Of a DNA stretch of 64,000 nucleotides, positions 47,680 through 60,649 are shown piece after piece (position 1 is the first letter of the stretch; the number at the start of each line of letters is the position of its first letter). The position numbers and the translations under genes were made by a program. Source of the DNA: Mustela lutreola (taxonomy: Eukaryota; Chordata; Mammalia; Carnivora; Mustelidae); NCBI RefSeq assembly GCF_030435805.1, contig NC_081290.1, positions 178,809,490 to 178,873,489 of the forward strand, read 5' to 3'. The notes beneath the pieces were generated by a model. The model had not been told where the DNA came from, made no database searches, and saw only the letters and a list, made by a program, of their open reading frames with translations.

Positions 47680-48210
47680 TGTGAAGGGCTTCAGCCAGCA
47701 GAATGCAGAAGTGGCGTCGGGGCTGTCGGAGGCCAGGTCTTGAGGCCTCGAGGCTCTGCGGTGTCGGGGAGTCAGCCCCCTGGGGGGAGGCCCTAGCCGC
47801 GGCCCTGTGCTGGCCCGTGCGGTAGACGCTGGCCACGCGGGGCTCCTCAGCCCTTGCCATGGGGCTGGTAGCTGAGAAACGGGCTCTTGGGCTTCCAGCC
47901 ATTTTCATCGGTATTATTTTTGGTGTAAATAGCCACGTGCGGCTGGCGCTTCCTGTGGGGAACTGCGTGGTCCTCGAGGAAACAGACACCGCGGCCGCGT
48001 GAACGGGGACGGAGCATCCCCTGGGGAAGCCAGCCCCCTGCTGCCGTGCGGGGGGGCCCCCAGCCCTGGGTGAACCCCTCCAGCCACCAGCGTGTGGAGT
48101 GGAGATGAGCTGTCCCCGCTAACCCTGCAGCAGCAGGAGCAAGAAGGCTGTCTTCAGCCACTGAATTTGAGGGAGCTTGTCACGGGAGCTGACCAGTAGG
48201 TGACTGGTGA
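47680..48210 (+). mobile_element. Probable LTR fossil (MaLR/MLT1-like)
   Basis: 'agcagaatgcagaagtggcg' at the left, 'gtgtggagtggagatgagct' and 'cagccactgaatttgaggga' at the right follow the order of an old mammalian MaLR LTR. It appears solo, decayed and very old, with no internal coding region next to it. It lies in a locally CpG-rich segment. Family assignment is from memory. Confidence 0.5.
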
Positions 48211-49800
48211 AGACGGTGGCGAGAAGGGCCTGCCCTCCAGCAAGGCCTGCCACACCTTCCTGCCTCATGCCTTCCCCCTCACAGGCCGTAAGGGTTACTC
48301 CGCGGAAGCGCTGACTGCACAGGCCCAGTGGAAGGAATGAAGGTGCTGGAAGTAGAACGGGTGAGGAGAAACCTTCTCACTTATTATGGACGAGGGTCTC
48401 CTGCTCAGAAAACCCCAGTGGCCCATGGAGGAACAAGGCAGAACCAGGATGTTTGGGCCCCGCTGCTGCATTCGAGGGCCTCTTCCTGGGAGCCCTGCTC
48501 CCTCCTCCACCCCACAGGACACCTTCCTTTTCTGTTTTGTTTTGTTTTCCCTCAAGGTCCTGTCTTGGTTTTCAGTGTAGCCCACTTAAGGCCAGTGGGG
48601 GTGGCTGGAGAGCAGGATGGAGCCAGGATTGTTTACAGCTGTTGGCCTGACTCCTCTGGCCTGACTCCTCTGAGAAGCACCGGTTTCTACTCCCAGCACC
48701 AACTCCCTTGTTGCTGAGGTGCTGACTCCGCATCCTGTGGGTTCCCCGGTGTCCTTGGTCACAGGGAACTGATGCTCCTTGTCTCTGCTCTCCTTTACTG
48801 CCCCGATGCTGCAGAAACGACATCTGCAGGGTCAAGGCGGGCCCGTGAATTATTAATGAAAGGGATCATTTTACCTGAGTGGAATTTTTCCCTCCTGACC
48901 ATTGTCATGCTTCCTTTCCAAATGTCCATTGGCTGACCGCCGCACCCTTTCTCAAGTCTGTGCTTTATTTTGGTGAGGATGTACTTGGGGAACAGATGAG
49001 AAATGGTACTCTCCCTCAACTGGCGGGGGGAAAATGTTAAAGCTGTCCCCTGCACACTCTGTGACACATTGTGTAGGGCTGGGTATGGACCCCAGGGGAG
49101 GGGATTATTGAGAAGACTTTGTTCATTCCAAAATTTACACATTTTTCTGCATTACATTTTGTGCAAATAAAATATTCACTATATCTGAGAGTCCTTGTAG
49201 ACTCCTAAGAGCCCTCACCCATTTGGGGGCTGTTCTAGGGTTCTGGGGTCTTGGCTTGTCTGACCCTCTGCTCATGTGTGTGCAGGAAAGTGGGCTTCAT
49301 TCTCCTTCTGGCATCAGCCACAGGAGCTGAGCTTGACCTTGAAAGCTGTGGGTCAGGGAGCATAAGGGAATTCTCATCTGTGCGGGCAGATGTGGAAGTC
49401 AAGGCAGAGTGGGGGAGGGAGAAGGGAGAAGAGGAGAGAGAAAACCAAAAATGGGGCCAAAACCCCATCTGGAAAAACACTTCTGATTTTCTTGCTGTTA
49501 TACCTCCATGCTTTGTACGGTCATGACACACGTCGGTGGGACAAGAAGCGGCGGTTGAATGAACAGATGACTAGATGAGAACCTTGTGGTTGAACCTAGG
49601 AAGGAATAGTTAGGGCCAAGTCCAAGCTCTGTTAGGCATTAGCCATGTTTTACTTTGTCCACCATTCCCTCTGCCGAGGTAGAAGTGGTATTTCTTAGAC
49701 TTAAAATTTTATCTCTAACTGTTGGATTTAAGACTGGTAGCACAGTGAAAGGTTAGGGGAAGTTGGTCCTGCTGAAACGAAGGAAGAAAAAGTAGCAGAG
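48211..49800. other. Intergenic, no gene seen
   Basis: Moderately GC-rich. A 15-bp direct repeat ggcctgactcctctg lies near 48645-48675. No coding domain on either strand. Confidence 0.45.
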
Positions 49801-49804
49801 GAGA

Positions 49805-49990
49805 CATGGGCATTGTACTGAACATTTCCCACCAGCAGGCACTGTGTCAAGCGTATCACACCCGCTGTCTTGATTCTCACAACATTTTGTGGGAGCTACA
49901 ACCAGTAGCCCGGTTTTACTGATGAAGAAGCTGGGCACAGACTTTAAAGTAACTTTGTCAAGTTAATGCAGCTTTTAAACCACTGTCGGT
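49805..49990 (-). repeat. MIR fragment
   Basis: 'gcaggcactgtgtcaagcgt', 'gattctcacaacattttgtg' and 'cggttttactgatgaagaag' in reverse MIR order. Confidence 0.75.
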
Positions 49991-50958
49991 GGTCCACTGA
50001 GAGCCGGCCTCGTCGGCCTGAGCCACAGGTTTCCCTGTGGCTTACTGTTAAGAAGTAAGAAGTATTTGCAGTGCTTATGGAAAATATGAGTTCCCAGGAC
50101 CCGAATCTAGGCTTATTGAATCAAAATAACCAACAAGGAGATCCTGGATTCTGTATCTTTAACTGGCACTCTAGATGATGGCCTTTTTTAAAAGCAAGTT
50201 TGAGGTACACTACGGATGCTATATGCTCCCGGTGGCTATTCCATTACTAAAATTACTGGTTAGAGCTTCAATATGTTACTTATGCATGGAAGAACGTTCA
50301 ATGCTTTGAACTGTTGAATAATTTTCTGCATAAAAATTCCTAGAAACATGAGTATAGCTTGTGATCCTTAAGAAGGAACATGAACTCTGTATTTTATTTC
50401 TTTAGGAATAGATACAAGGTGAATACTATTTGTAAAAGAAACAAAAAATTCACTGATTTGTTTAAAGGTTGTTTAAAAAAGATCTATAAATAGTTTGAAT
50501 TCCAATTAATGTTTCATAACATAAAAGGATGGTTAATCTCTAAAAGGAAAACATTAAGGCTAATTGGATTTTTAAATCTGAAAAGCCCACAGGGAAAGCC
50601 TTTTCTTGATTAAAAAATTTAGCTCATTTTACAGCATATATTTTGGTCAGGGTTAGGGAAGGGTAATTAACTTCCTATGGAAGATTCACTAATTAACACT
50701 AGCGCCAAATCAGGCTACACAAACCTTGAACTTGGAAGAAATGCAAAAATATTTATCAGGTGCAGTGCAGTAGAATCTAAAACTATAAATATTAGGATGA
50801 TCTGTTTAATATTAATGCCTACATTCTATTTTAAGTCCCACAGATTTCTTAATTTTTTTTCTTGATATTACTAAGTTTGCTATCTTGGGTCTAGTTTCAT
50901 CAAGCTTTGTAGAGTCTTTAAGATTGCAAAATTTAATAAATGCAAACAAATTTTATCC
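49991..50958. other. Intergenic, nothing recognised
   Basis: AT-rich sequence without coding pattern. Confidence 0.45.
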
Positions 50959-50967
50959 TGGAAACAT

Positions 50968-51162
50968 TTTTTTTAAAGATTTTATTTATTTATTTGAGAG
51001 AGAGAGAGAAAGTGAGGGAGCATATAGGAGGGGAGAAGGTCAGAGGGAGAAGCAAACTCACCATGGAGCTGGGAGCCCGATGCGGGACTCGACCCCGGGA
51101 CTCTGGGATCATGACCTGAGCCAATGGCAGTCGCCTAACCAACTGAGCCACCCAGGCACCCA
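50968..51162 (-). mobile_element. Can-SINE with target-site duplication
   Basis: Reverse SINE of the subfamily with 'gagagagagagagaaagtga' and a 'gggatcatgacctgagccaa' head; duplication tggaaacat at 50959-50967 and 51163-51171. Confidence 0.93.
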
Positions 51163-51719
51163 TGGAAACATGGGTTTTATACAAGTATTTAAAAATACAG
51201 CCTGTAGTTTTAATTAATTAAGCCTCATTAATTGATTGGTTTAGTGTCACATTGCCTAAAAAAACATCATTTTTTAGTTTCAAAAACTTCAAAACACTTT
51301 ATAAACATTATTTTGACTCTATGGTCATCGTAAAAGTGGTATTAATTTTTAGGACTATTATTTTTCTCTGTAAAATATACCTATAAGTCAATGAAAATCT
51401 GTTTATTGGCTAAATTGCTCCAAGTAGTTTTTGCTAGAACATACTGGGTACTTCATTCAGTAAATGCGTGAGGCCCCGTAGCAGAGTAGTGACTGACGCT
51501 GAGTGATTGGAAAGGGGATAAACTGCTAGTTTAAGTGTCCTTTGCAATTTATTTTCTGTAAGTACGGAGTTACACTTTGTCCCTGAGGGGCTTTTCTCTC
51601 TCTCTCTCTCTCTTTTTTTTCTTATTATGGGGGCAGGTAGGACAAATTCGGGTAGATTTAGAATTGGGGAAAGAACTTGAAATGGCAGCACGTCAGACGG
51701 ACATTTTGTTTCATGACCT
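51163..51719. other. Intergenic with (TC)n microsatellite
   Basis: Unique-looking, with a pure TC run at about 51596-51613 followed by T8. Confidence 0.5.
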
Positions 51720-52006
51720 AAGAACAAAGCTTCCCTTCCTTTCTCTTTCTTTATTCCTTTCCTTTTCTTTCCCTTCCATTCCTTTCCTTTCCCTTTCTTC
51801 CTTCCTTCTTCTTTCTTTTGTGTGTATGTGTGAGAGAGAGAGAACAAGCAAGCAGAGGGCAGAGGGAGAGGGAGAGAGAGAATCTTAAGCAGACTCCACA
51901 CTGAGCACAGAGCCTGACGTGGGGCTTGATCTCACAACCCCAAGATCGTCACCTGAGCTGAGACCAGGAGTCAGATACTTAACCAACTGAGCCACCTAGG
52001 CACTCC
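51720..52006 (-). mobile_element. Can-SINE with expanded pyrimidine tail
   Basis: The SINE body (51825-52006: 'gagagagagagaacaagcaa', 'aagcagactccacactgagc', 'tgagccacctaggcactcct') is preceded by about 100 bp of degenerate CCTTT/CTTTC repeats that grew from its tail. Confidence 0.85.
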
Positions 52007-53759
52007 TACCTTGATGTTTCTAATAAGCTTTTGAGAGTCTTTTGTGTAGGGGATTAAAGAGAAGGAATGATTCCAGGTTTGAGGGACAAAGGGAATAGCA
52101 GAAGCTGGAGGCAGATGGGGAATTGGAGGCAAGAAGAGACTCTTTGGAGCAGTGAGTCTGGACCAGCAGTTAACGGGAGTGCCAGAGAGCTTTAGAAATT
52201 CAGAGAAGGCAGCTGGCCTTATGCAGTCCTGTGGGATAGGGACGGACTTGGTTTTTCAACGGTTGGGTTTCTGAGGAGGAACTCTGTTTCCACCTGGACA
52301 GTAGTGCAGAGAGGAACCTGGGAGCCAAGGTCAATGTCATTAGTAAATGACACATAGGAAGAAATCACCACATAGGAAGGCCAGAGACATGATGGAAAAT
52401 GGGCCTATGCAGAAAGAGGAAACATGACAGGAATTGGAACTGACACATTTGTCCAGTGTAAACACATGAACAATCTTTCCATGGTCCGAGTCCATCTTCG
52501 GGCCCCCTTCCTAGCTTCCCCCAGGCATCTGGGCTTATGAGTTAGGGAGGAGGTTTATTGCCCAGAAGCTGGCTGTTGCATGTGTGCCTTGATCCAGGGA
52601 GGCAGGGATGGCCAGGTCCGGGGCCGTGCACAGCCGGCTGGTGTCTGCTGCTGTCATTTGTGGCTCAGGGACCTTTGGTTTCTTCTTCCTTAGCTCTTAG
52701 GGTCTGGGGGTGGGGGTCTCACACACCTGTGACTCCTCTGAAGTCTGAGGGGTGCTGTGCTCTCTCGGATGGGGGTGTCCGCCTTGAAGCGCATGCAGGG
52801 CCCTTTCTCAGAGCTAGAGGTCCCTTCGGAAACCCTCCCCCCAAACTCCCGCCACCATACCCTGGAACCCCAAGTCTGATCAGAGCACTCAGGGCATCTG
52901 GGGAGCAGAGGTGGCGAGAAAATGAGCAGCTCAGCACCCACCTGCGCCCACTGCTTTCCTTTCCAGTAACCACAGGTACACACAGAATGTGTTCTTTTCT
53001 GAGATACATTTTAATAAATTATTTTACAGAATTGAAATGTTCACTACATGGTAATATGGTTCACATGGACCTGCAGAAATTCTGATTTTGTTTCTCGAAG
53101 CATATCGCAAAAGCCCACATTCCACAATAGGGAAATGAAGAAACTTGTTTGCATACACAGGGTTCAGTAACCGGAGCACTGGCTCCTCCCGTGCCGAGGA
53201 TGTCGCTGAACTATTGGGTTCTAATAGGGGACGAAAGTGGGTTGCATGTCTGCTAAGGAACTTTGCAGTCATTGTCTTATATATGATCACCTTTGAAAGG
53301 AAGCACAGAATTAGATACAAAATTCACTGAGAACAAACAGTTCCTAAGCACTAAAAAAGCAGGTAGATAAATGACTGGACCTATAATTCTACTTCCAGGA
53401 ACCAACCGTGCATATATGGCGCAGCCGTCCGTGTTCTCCAACAGGGCTCTGCGTCTCGCTCTCAACAAATGCTTCAGTGTTAGCTCTCCCAAACTAACAA
53501 AAACTACAGCCATGTAAATCCCCTAACCCAGGCTTCTCGGACTTTGACCATGAGACAGGTCTCAGATATTACAAAAAGAACACACACATTCATAACTGAA
53601 GTCTGATGTGCTATCCTTCTAAGAGGTCAGATCCTGAAGTAGATCAAAATGATTTCCTTTGTCCGTGGAAATAAGTTGCAAAATGTACAGCTATAATGTA
53701 CCTACTCAGTAACAATATAGTTGTAACAAATCTTTGTTTCACATATTGGGTCAACAGAA
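52007..53759. other. Intergenic, no gene seen
   Basis: The 175-codon plus-strand frame at 52558-53085 has no recognisable domain. Part of 52020-52480 has the look of a degraded old repeat. Confidence 0.4.
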
Positions 53760-53880
53760 TAGCAGTTTACTGGATGTCTAATTATATGCAGGCACTATGC
53801 TAATTGCTAGGTCCAGAAATGATGAATACATTGTCCCTATTCCTAAGAGCTTCCAATTAAATGAGGAAAACAGACACAAA
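53760..53880 (+). repeat. Old L2/MIR-class fragment
   Basis: 'gcaggcactatgctaattgc', 'attgtccctattcctaagag' and 'cttccaattaaatgaggaaa' resemble the common phrase 'ggcactgtgctaggtgc...ccctgccctcaaggagctt'. Confidence 0.5.
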
Positions 53881-56800
53881 AAGAAATATTTAGACCACAA
53901 CGTGATACTCAGGGAACTGTACTGTTACGCCAGCCGCCTTGTTTCCCTTGAAACCAACAGCATCATTTGGTGAACTAGTTAGACAGCTGTGGTGGGGAAT
54001 GCTGTCCAAGTCAATGGGATGAGTAGAGCTGCCTGGCTCATAGCATTGTTCAGCAGCGGCGTCGTTATAGGGAGAGGGCATACTCTAGCCAACCAGACTA
54101 ACAGTACAGGTGAAGCTCAGCACTTAGATCGCTGTTACCATAAGGCTAATCTTCATTGATTTGTAAGCAAATTGTCCTCTCATTACCCACCAAGGATGTG
54201 ACTGCTTTGGTTTCTTTCTATTTCTGTATACTTTTTGAGGTCTTTATTAGAAGTGGTTTTAAGAGTCTGAAAACCCTAGCTAATGGCAAATGATTGAAAG
54301 ACTTACTAAAATTTGGCTTTAGAATTCCTCTCCCAGAAAACTTGTATTTGTAGTTTATGTTGATGGTTGGGGGGGGGGGGACTTAAAAGGAGAAAGACCT
54401 AGCTGGGCTCTAGTTCAGAATGGATTTGTAACAACTAGAGCAGGTTCGGGGATGAAAATGCCTGAATTATCAAGAGATTCCACAATGCTGGTCATGCTTA
54501 ACCCACAGAAAAGGTGAGAGAATTAGGATAGATTTTCTGAGGCACCTGTAAGAAAAGGCATGTAACCCCAGCCGTTGTGGCAGGTTTTAAAGTGCTAAGC
54601 ATTTCAACAGGAAGGAAAATAACACCTTGTTTTTACAGGAAGGGGAGACATGCTTACAGTTTGAAATACTTGTGGAGAGACAGGGGCAGGAAGTTAATGC
54701 TGGGAGGAAGCAGAGCTTTCTATGTGAGCAGTAATAGAACTTTTAAGAAATGAAGGCATTGAGCTCTTTATTCCTGAAAGAACTGAATTAGAAATTGGAA
54801 AAAAAAATCATTTGTCAGGGTGAATCACCTGTCAGTGTGTTTTGTAATTTAGAGGGGCTTTGTCTCCAGCATGTCAGAAGCTGTGTTAGATTCTAAGGCT
54901 ATTTTCAAGTTGGAATAGGAGTCTAGGATTTAGAAGTTATCTTTTGATCAATGTATAATAGTACCATCCTGTGATTATATTCCCTAACGAGATATTAAAT
55001 TTAATTAAGCATTATTAGTGCCATCCAACAGAATCGATTTGTAAACACATCTAGGTTTTTAAGATATAAAGATATTCTTTTAAATCAAATACTCTTTAAC
55101 TAGAATCACTACATTTAACTAGACAGCAACATTTGCAGCAAAACGGGCACTAATTCAGGAGAAAATTTTAGGTGCTGGTCTTTCAGTGTCTGTTCTCCGT
55201 GAAACAGATGTGCATCCACAGGAGAGAGGAGGAAAAGGCCCTATTAGCAGTGCACTAAAAACATCAGCACCATTGATAGATTTTTCCTGAGTGATTAAAA
55301 AGAAAAAAAAAAAAAAAAAGAATGAAGAACAGATCGTCTCCAATAAGACTGGTCCTAAACTGGCGTAGTTGTTAGACTCTGGTCCTACTGAAACCTTGCA
55401 TGTGCAGAGCTACTGAGCTACTGAGATCAAGTTCCTTAGAATCTAAAATGCTCAATAAATCAGAGGAGGCAGTCATCAGTTATACGTCAGAAAACTAGAA
55501 AAATGGGAAAGTGTAAAGAGCATGTAGAAATCTTTGGTTGTTGACTGCTGTATTGGACTTAACGGGGTGGACCATGGGCCACAAGGCCCGTCTGAGGACG
55601 TGTCTTACTCTAAATATGGTTTTTCAAAGGGGAGTCAAGTGATTTCTTACGTTGAATGGAAATCTGCTTCCCTATGAAGTCTAGCCTTTCTTTTTAGGTT
55701 GCCCTCCAGGGCTGCCCATGGAAGCCATTTCCAACTCTAAATATCAAAGACTTTCCACACACAAGATCCAATTAAACTGAGAATGAGCACCTAACAGTAA
55801 CACTACATGGTCCACACCATACTTGATCGTTAGATTGTATTTACTGCTTCCCTATCTCGGAATGTCAATACATGTTTCTCTCTACTTGAGTCTGATTTTC
55901 TGAACGGTCCCCTTAAGCGAGGCATACCATGCTCCAATCCAGTTGCTCTCGATACCAGATGTGGTCACTCTCAAAGCACACTCGCTTTCCAGAGTAGCAG
56001 ATCAAATACTGCCATGATAAAGACTTCCCACCCAGAACCAGAGCTGAGTGTGCTGGGAAGGTAGTTAATTTTGATTATGCAAATATTCTTCCTACTGCCC
56101 AGTTTTTCAAGCAATAAATGAACAAAAGGTGCTCCACATTTGAAATCAAGTTTGTGGATCACTCTGGGCGTGCCCATTCACTTTGAACTGATCTCATATA
56201 AATGTTCAATTGAATCGTCTTCATATATAATAATGCCAGAGACCTACTTTCAATTTTAGAAGATGTATTAGATTTGTGTGTGTGTGTGTGTGTGTGTGTA
56301 CATAATCCAAATGATAAAGGACTTAGAAATGTTTAACAGAATTTTTCCACAAGAACGAAAGCAACCTAGGTAATGAGCACAATTATTTTGTCTCTTACAT
56401 TGCATTATTGGCTGAACAAGGATCATGAAGGGAAAGCAGACTTTAGAGAAAAAAAAAAAGACTTGGGGAAGAGGCCATAGATAAAGGGATGTGTTGTTTC
56501 CTCTGACCTAACTTTACAGACAGGAATACAGCAGTTCTTTCTGGGGGTTCTGAGAATAACCTTGAAAGATCAGATACTTGCCTGTCGGAGATCCAGAATG
56601 GAGTCAGGCCAGAACGACAGGCATGGTTCTCAGACTGTAAAGCCAGGGATCGGCAAGATGAGAAGGCTATACCCAGTTCAGTCACTTACCACGTGTGCAT
56701 GTGGCTGGGTTCCTCGAGGGTGCGGGACACAGACAACCATTTTGTCAATATGGCAGACAGATAATGAAAGTGCCACCTTTACAAGAAGATGTAAAATTAG

Positions 56801-57250
56801 AACAAGATCAGTCATTAATGGAGCCAAGCCCAGCCCAGCAGTCTGTGCTCTGATGCCAAGGATCAAAGTAAAAAAACAAAAACAAAACAAAAAAACCATA
56901 GTAAATAAAGGAAGAATTCAGGTGTTGATGACTAGATGGAGTACTTTTCTTGGTGTTGTAACTGACAAAGAGCACCCAGTTGTGGATGTAAAGGGATGGC
57001 AATGAGAAAAACATGATCAACAAGTCAAGTGCAGCAACTGTAGAAAAAAAGCCTCGTGTGTTAGAAAGTGTATTAAATCAAATGCAGGGGGAGCTTCCTA
57101 GGCCTTGTTTCTAGAAACATTACCATGAACCAACAGCTAATGAGAAGATTGGCAGACATCAAGATAATCTGATAATGAATCAAGATCAGGAAGGGATTGT
57201 TTCGCCTTAGTTTTTCCTTTCTGGAAGAGATGAACAATTCCTAGAGTCAG
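53881..57250. other. Intergenic, no gene seen
   Basis: Long unique-looking, AT-leaning stretch with a poly(G) run (54369-54380), a poly(A) run (55302-55319) and a (TG)n microsatellite (56274-56299). The 147-codon frame at 56562-57005 shows no domain. Distal 3' UTR of KBTBD3 could reach into its right end. Confidence 0.45.
56274..56299. repeat. (TG)n microsatellite
   Basis: About 13 TG units. Confidence 0.92.
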
Positions 57251-57259
57251 TAATTAATA

Positions 57260-59046
57260 TTTATTTTAAACATACTTTAATTATTTATATATGTTTAAGT
57301 TAACAGTTCATTAAATCCAGATAGGTGACCCACTGTGTTATGGTCTTCCCTAAATAATTTTTTCATAGCCACAAGTATACACACAAAATCATTCACTGAA
57401 CTTCCTTTTTTCTTGCACACACAGACACACAGACACAAACACATAAACACATACATATGGGAAAGGGCAGAGCCCACTTAGGAGGGACAGCCCACAATTC
57501 TACAGAATACTTTTTATGCAACAGCCATCTGATTAGGGACAGTCCAATTTTGGAAATGCATGATCATGTAGTCTAATATTCTGTTCTATTTTGAAAAAAT
57601 ATATATATTTGAAGCTTATGAATGCATAAACTTATATGGTATAGTGGAAGGACCTTTATTTAGGTTTATTTCTACTTTTACAACCTAAAATAGTTATATC
57701 TTTTAAACTAATGAAAGAAACATACTCTCTTACAACCCAGAATCATCCTACCTGAGAACAAGGATGATTGATACTCTTTCTTTGTTTGGGTGAAAGATGA
57801 TGAAGCATCTAAACAGTTACAGCAAGTTGTGAATTTGAGCAACACCAAAAACCTAGTCATTTTAAAAAATTTAGAAAATAAATCACTGTGACCAAGTTAC
57901 ATAAGTTGTAAACCAACACGATGCTTTATGGTTGATATATATCATCAAAGGAAACTGATATGGTACTAATTTAAATGTTGAAATTTCTTTTCTTTTTTCT
58001 TAATGTTGAAATTTCTTACTGCAACTCAAATTTGAACATTTAAAAAATTATGAAAATCAACATAAGGACACACTGATCTAGAGGCCAGATTTCCTACATC
58101 CTCAATTATGTTGGAACCTGGCAAGGATAGAGAATAAGTATTTGAGGACCACCATCTTGGAATCCAAGAACTTCACTCAGAAGGTTATGATAGACTCAGA
58201 TTGGTTGTAACTTAGAACTAATAATTAAATCAAGAATGTTAATTTACTGAGCCTGAGCCAGAAAATGAGAAAGATAATGATACTGCTAGAAACTAAAACC
58301 AACAAACACTGGGATCTAATAGAAGAAGCAATTTTAAAAGCATTTCAGTAACTGCCATTGGCATTATGGCATTGTAGCATGGGACATTATGCTTTAATGA
58401 AGAGTTGAATCATAAAAAAAGTCAAGCCATGTTGAGTGTACAGCTTAGAAGCCTAGGGAAATACACAGCATTTTAGAAAAGTTTACCTAACCCCCAAAAA
58501 AAGAGGAGGGAAAAGAAAAAAGGAAGGGCTGAAAAGAAGCTAAGCCAGGATCAGAAAGGGTAAGAATTCAGCAACTCTTACTCCTGTAGTAACGGGACAG
58601 ACTTCTTACCTCTTTCTAATTAAAATTTCACTTCACCTAATATAATGTGCAAATAATCCATTTTCACTACCTTAAGAGATTTTCCCCACCTAGATAGTAC
58701 AAATCTGTGAACACTGATTTGTTCTTACTAGTCTTTTATGGATAAAGTACTCTAAAAATCAAGACAGCAATGCCTACGAGTTTTATTTACAGATGAGAAT
58801 ACTAAGTGTTCTGGATTCTCCAAGATTCAGTTATATTCAGTATAATGTTTGGTGAATGTATTTTGTCTTTGAAATTTCTGGCAACTGCTAAGTCATATAT
58901 GCTTACATTCATAGTGATTCTCTAACAGACGGTACATTTTATTTTACTAAGAGGTAAAGGCCTTGTTACCAACTATTATGGTTAGTAGATTTACGGTAGG
59001 TTTCTAGAACTGGAATAGTTTTAGAATGTCTAAGCACATGCTCCCT
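57260..59046 (-). other. KBTBD3: Predicted KBTBD3 3' UTR (extent uncertain)
   Basis: Continues from the stop codon without a recognisable transposon. Minus-strand AATAAA hexamers occur at 58787-58782, 57660-57655 and 57265-57260; the first gives a short UTR of about 260 nt, the others 1.4-1.8 kb. Which is used cannot be told from sequence alone. Confidence 0.45.
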
Positions 59047-60649
59047 TCAGAAATGGTTAGAAAACCATGGGTCTCTGTATTTATTGAACTGAATCACCTG
59101 ACAGTAGAATTCCGTTAAGGCTCTTGGCATCGGAGCGACTTCCTCCCACTCTGACCTGCTGCTGTGGTAGACTTGGACTTCATCTGTGATTTCGTCCGGG
59201 GCGTAATCGCCGCCCAAGATGTAAATTTTATCTTCAATCCCAACCGCGCCTGCGTTGAAGCCCGCACACTCAAAAGAGCCTTCCCCCTTCCAGACGCAAG
59301 TATCTGGACAAAAACTATACACCTTGTAGGTGGAAAGGTCACATATGTACAGTGTGCAGTTTACTGGGACAGCTTTGATCAGCGTTGCATGAAAAAACTG
59401 CCCGAACTCTGCTACTAGTTCAGACCATTGGTCAGTGGTCGCGTTGTATTTAAAAAAGCAGTCGAGCGACGGGTTAAAGGCATCTGTAATCTCTACCTCC
59501 GACCCAAGGACATAGATGACATTCTGGCATGCGCTGGCTTCGGGGTAGTATATGCCCCTGGGTAAGGGGCTAACAGACATCCATTCTTTGGAAAGAGGGT
59601 TGTAAGACTCAACGTCCAAGAGACTTTTAATGTCTTGAGACCCTCTGGTCTTTCCACCTATGACAAATAACCTGTTGAGAGCCAGAACAGACGTATGCAT
59701 GGTTCTTGGGGTCTTCATAGTTGATACCAGGAAGAAATCGTTTTTAACCGGACAGTAGCACCAGGTTTGGTCAGTCGCGTCGTGGTAGGACTCTGCGATG
59801 TGAAGCCGCACGGTTCTGCAGCACGGCCCCTTGCAGCCCCCGGTCAGGAATATCTTCTCACCATAACTAGACAGACTAGACCCTGGCAGATCGATCAGAT
59901 GCGACTGTGGCAGTACTTTCCAGGAGTCACTGTTGATGTTGTAGCAAAATGTGTATTGGTCGCCTCCGTTCTCCTCGGTTTTGTGGACAAAGATGTATTT
60001 CTCGGTGGTGGATGGCCGAGCGTCAGGGAAGAGTCCGCCAGAACCTTGCACGCACTTCACGGCATCCATGACCATGTCAAAACAGTTCGTGCTCTTGAGT
60101 AAACATTCCTCGTTGAGCAGACAGTCTCGAAGCGTCTCCTCAGATAACTGATGTAATCGGACTTTTTTAATCAAATAAGGCAGATGCTTTTGCCTTGATT
60201 CTAGGTTATGTTTGGTCCAACTAAGGACAACTTTCAGGACAGTTTCTTCCTCGGGGACATTTAAGTCATCTGATTCTAGACATTTTTGCAGGACTCCAAA
60301 ATTCATCTCTAAGAAATCACTGGATTTAAATAGCAAGGAAAAGTGGTTCTGTACAAAGTAGAGGGCGTGATCGAACAAGCGAGGGGAGCCATAGCTGTCT
60401 GATATAGATAGTAACTGTAGACAGTTGACAAGGTTAATGCTTTTTATTAAAAAGTCACTGCAAGCTTTGGCCAGGAAGGAGACTTGAAGAAATGAGGACA
60501 ACTGGAAGAACATTTCCACATTCTCATCTGTTATCTGTGTTTTCCCGGTATAGGCGTAGTCAAGGAACGCCTTCACAGCTTTGGAGGACAGATTCGTGAT
60601 GGTGACACTCCCACCATCTCTCTCTCTCATGTTTACTTCAAACATAGCC
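59047..60649 (-). CDS. KBTBD3: KBTBD3 last coding exon (BTB C-terminal half, BACK, kelch)
   Basis: Encodes 533 residues plus the last base of a split Arg codon, ending WFSNHF-stop. It starts AMFEVNMRERDGGSVTITNL (second half of the BTB domain), then the BACK domain (VNCLQLLSISDSYG ... LKVVLSWTKHNLESRQKHL), then kelch repeats recognisable as FLTGGCKG, RLFVIGGKTRG, VIYVLGSEVEI and KIYILGGDYAPD. Acceptor cttcactgttgcag (AG at 60651-60650) is strong. BTB-kelch proteins of this type usually act as substrate adaptors for CUL3 ubiquitin ligases; the substrate of KBTBD3 is not established. The frame is intact. The start codon and first BTB half (about 75 residues in human) must be on an exon beyond 64000. 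Confidence 0.96.
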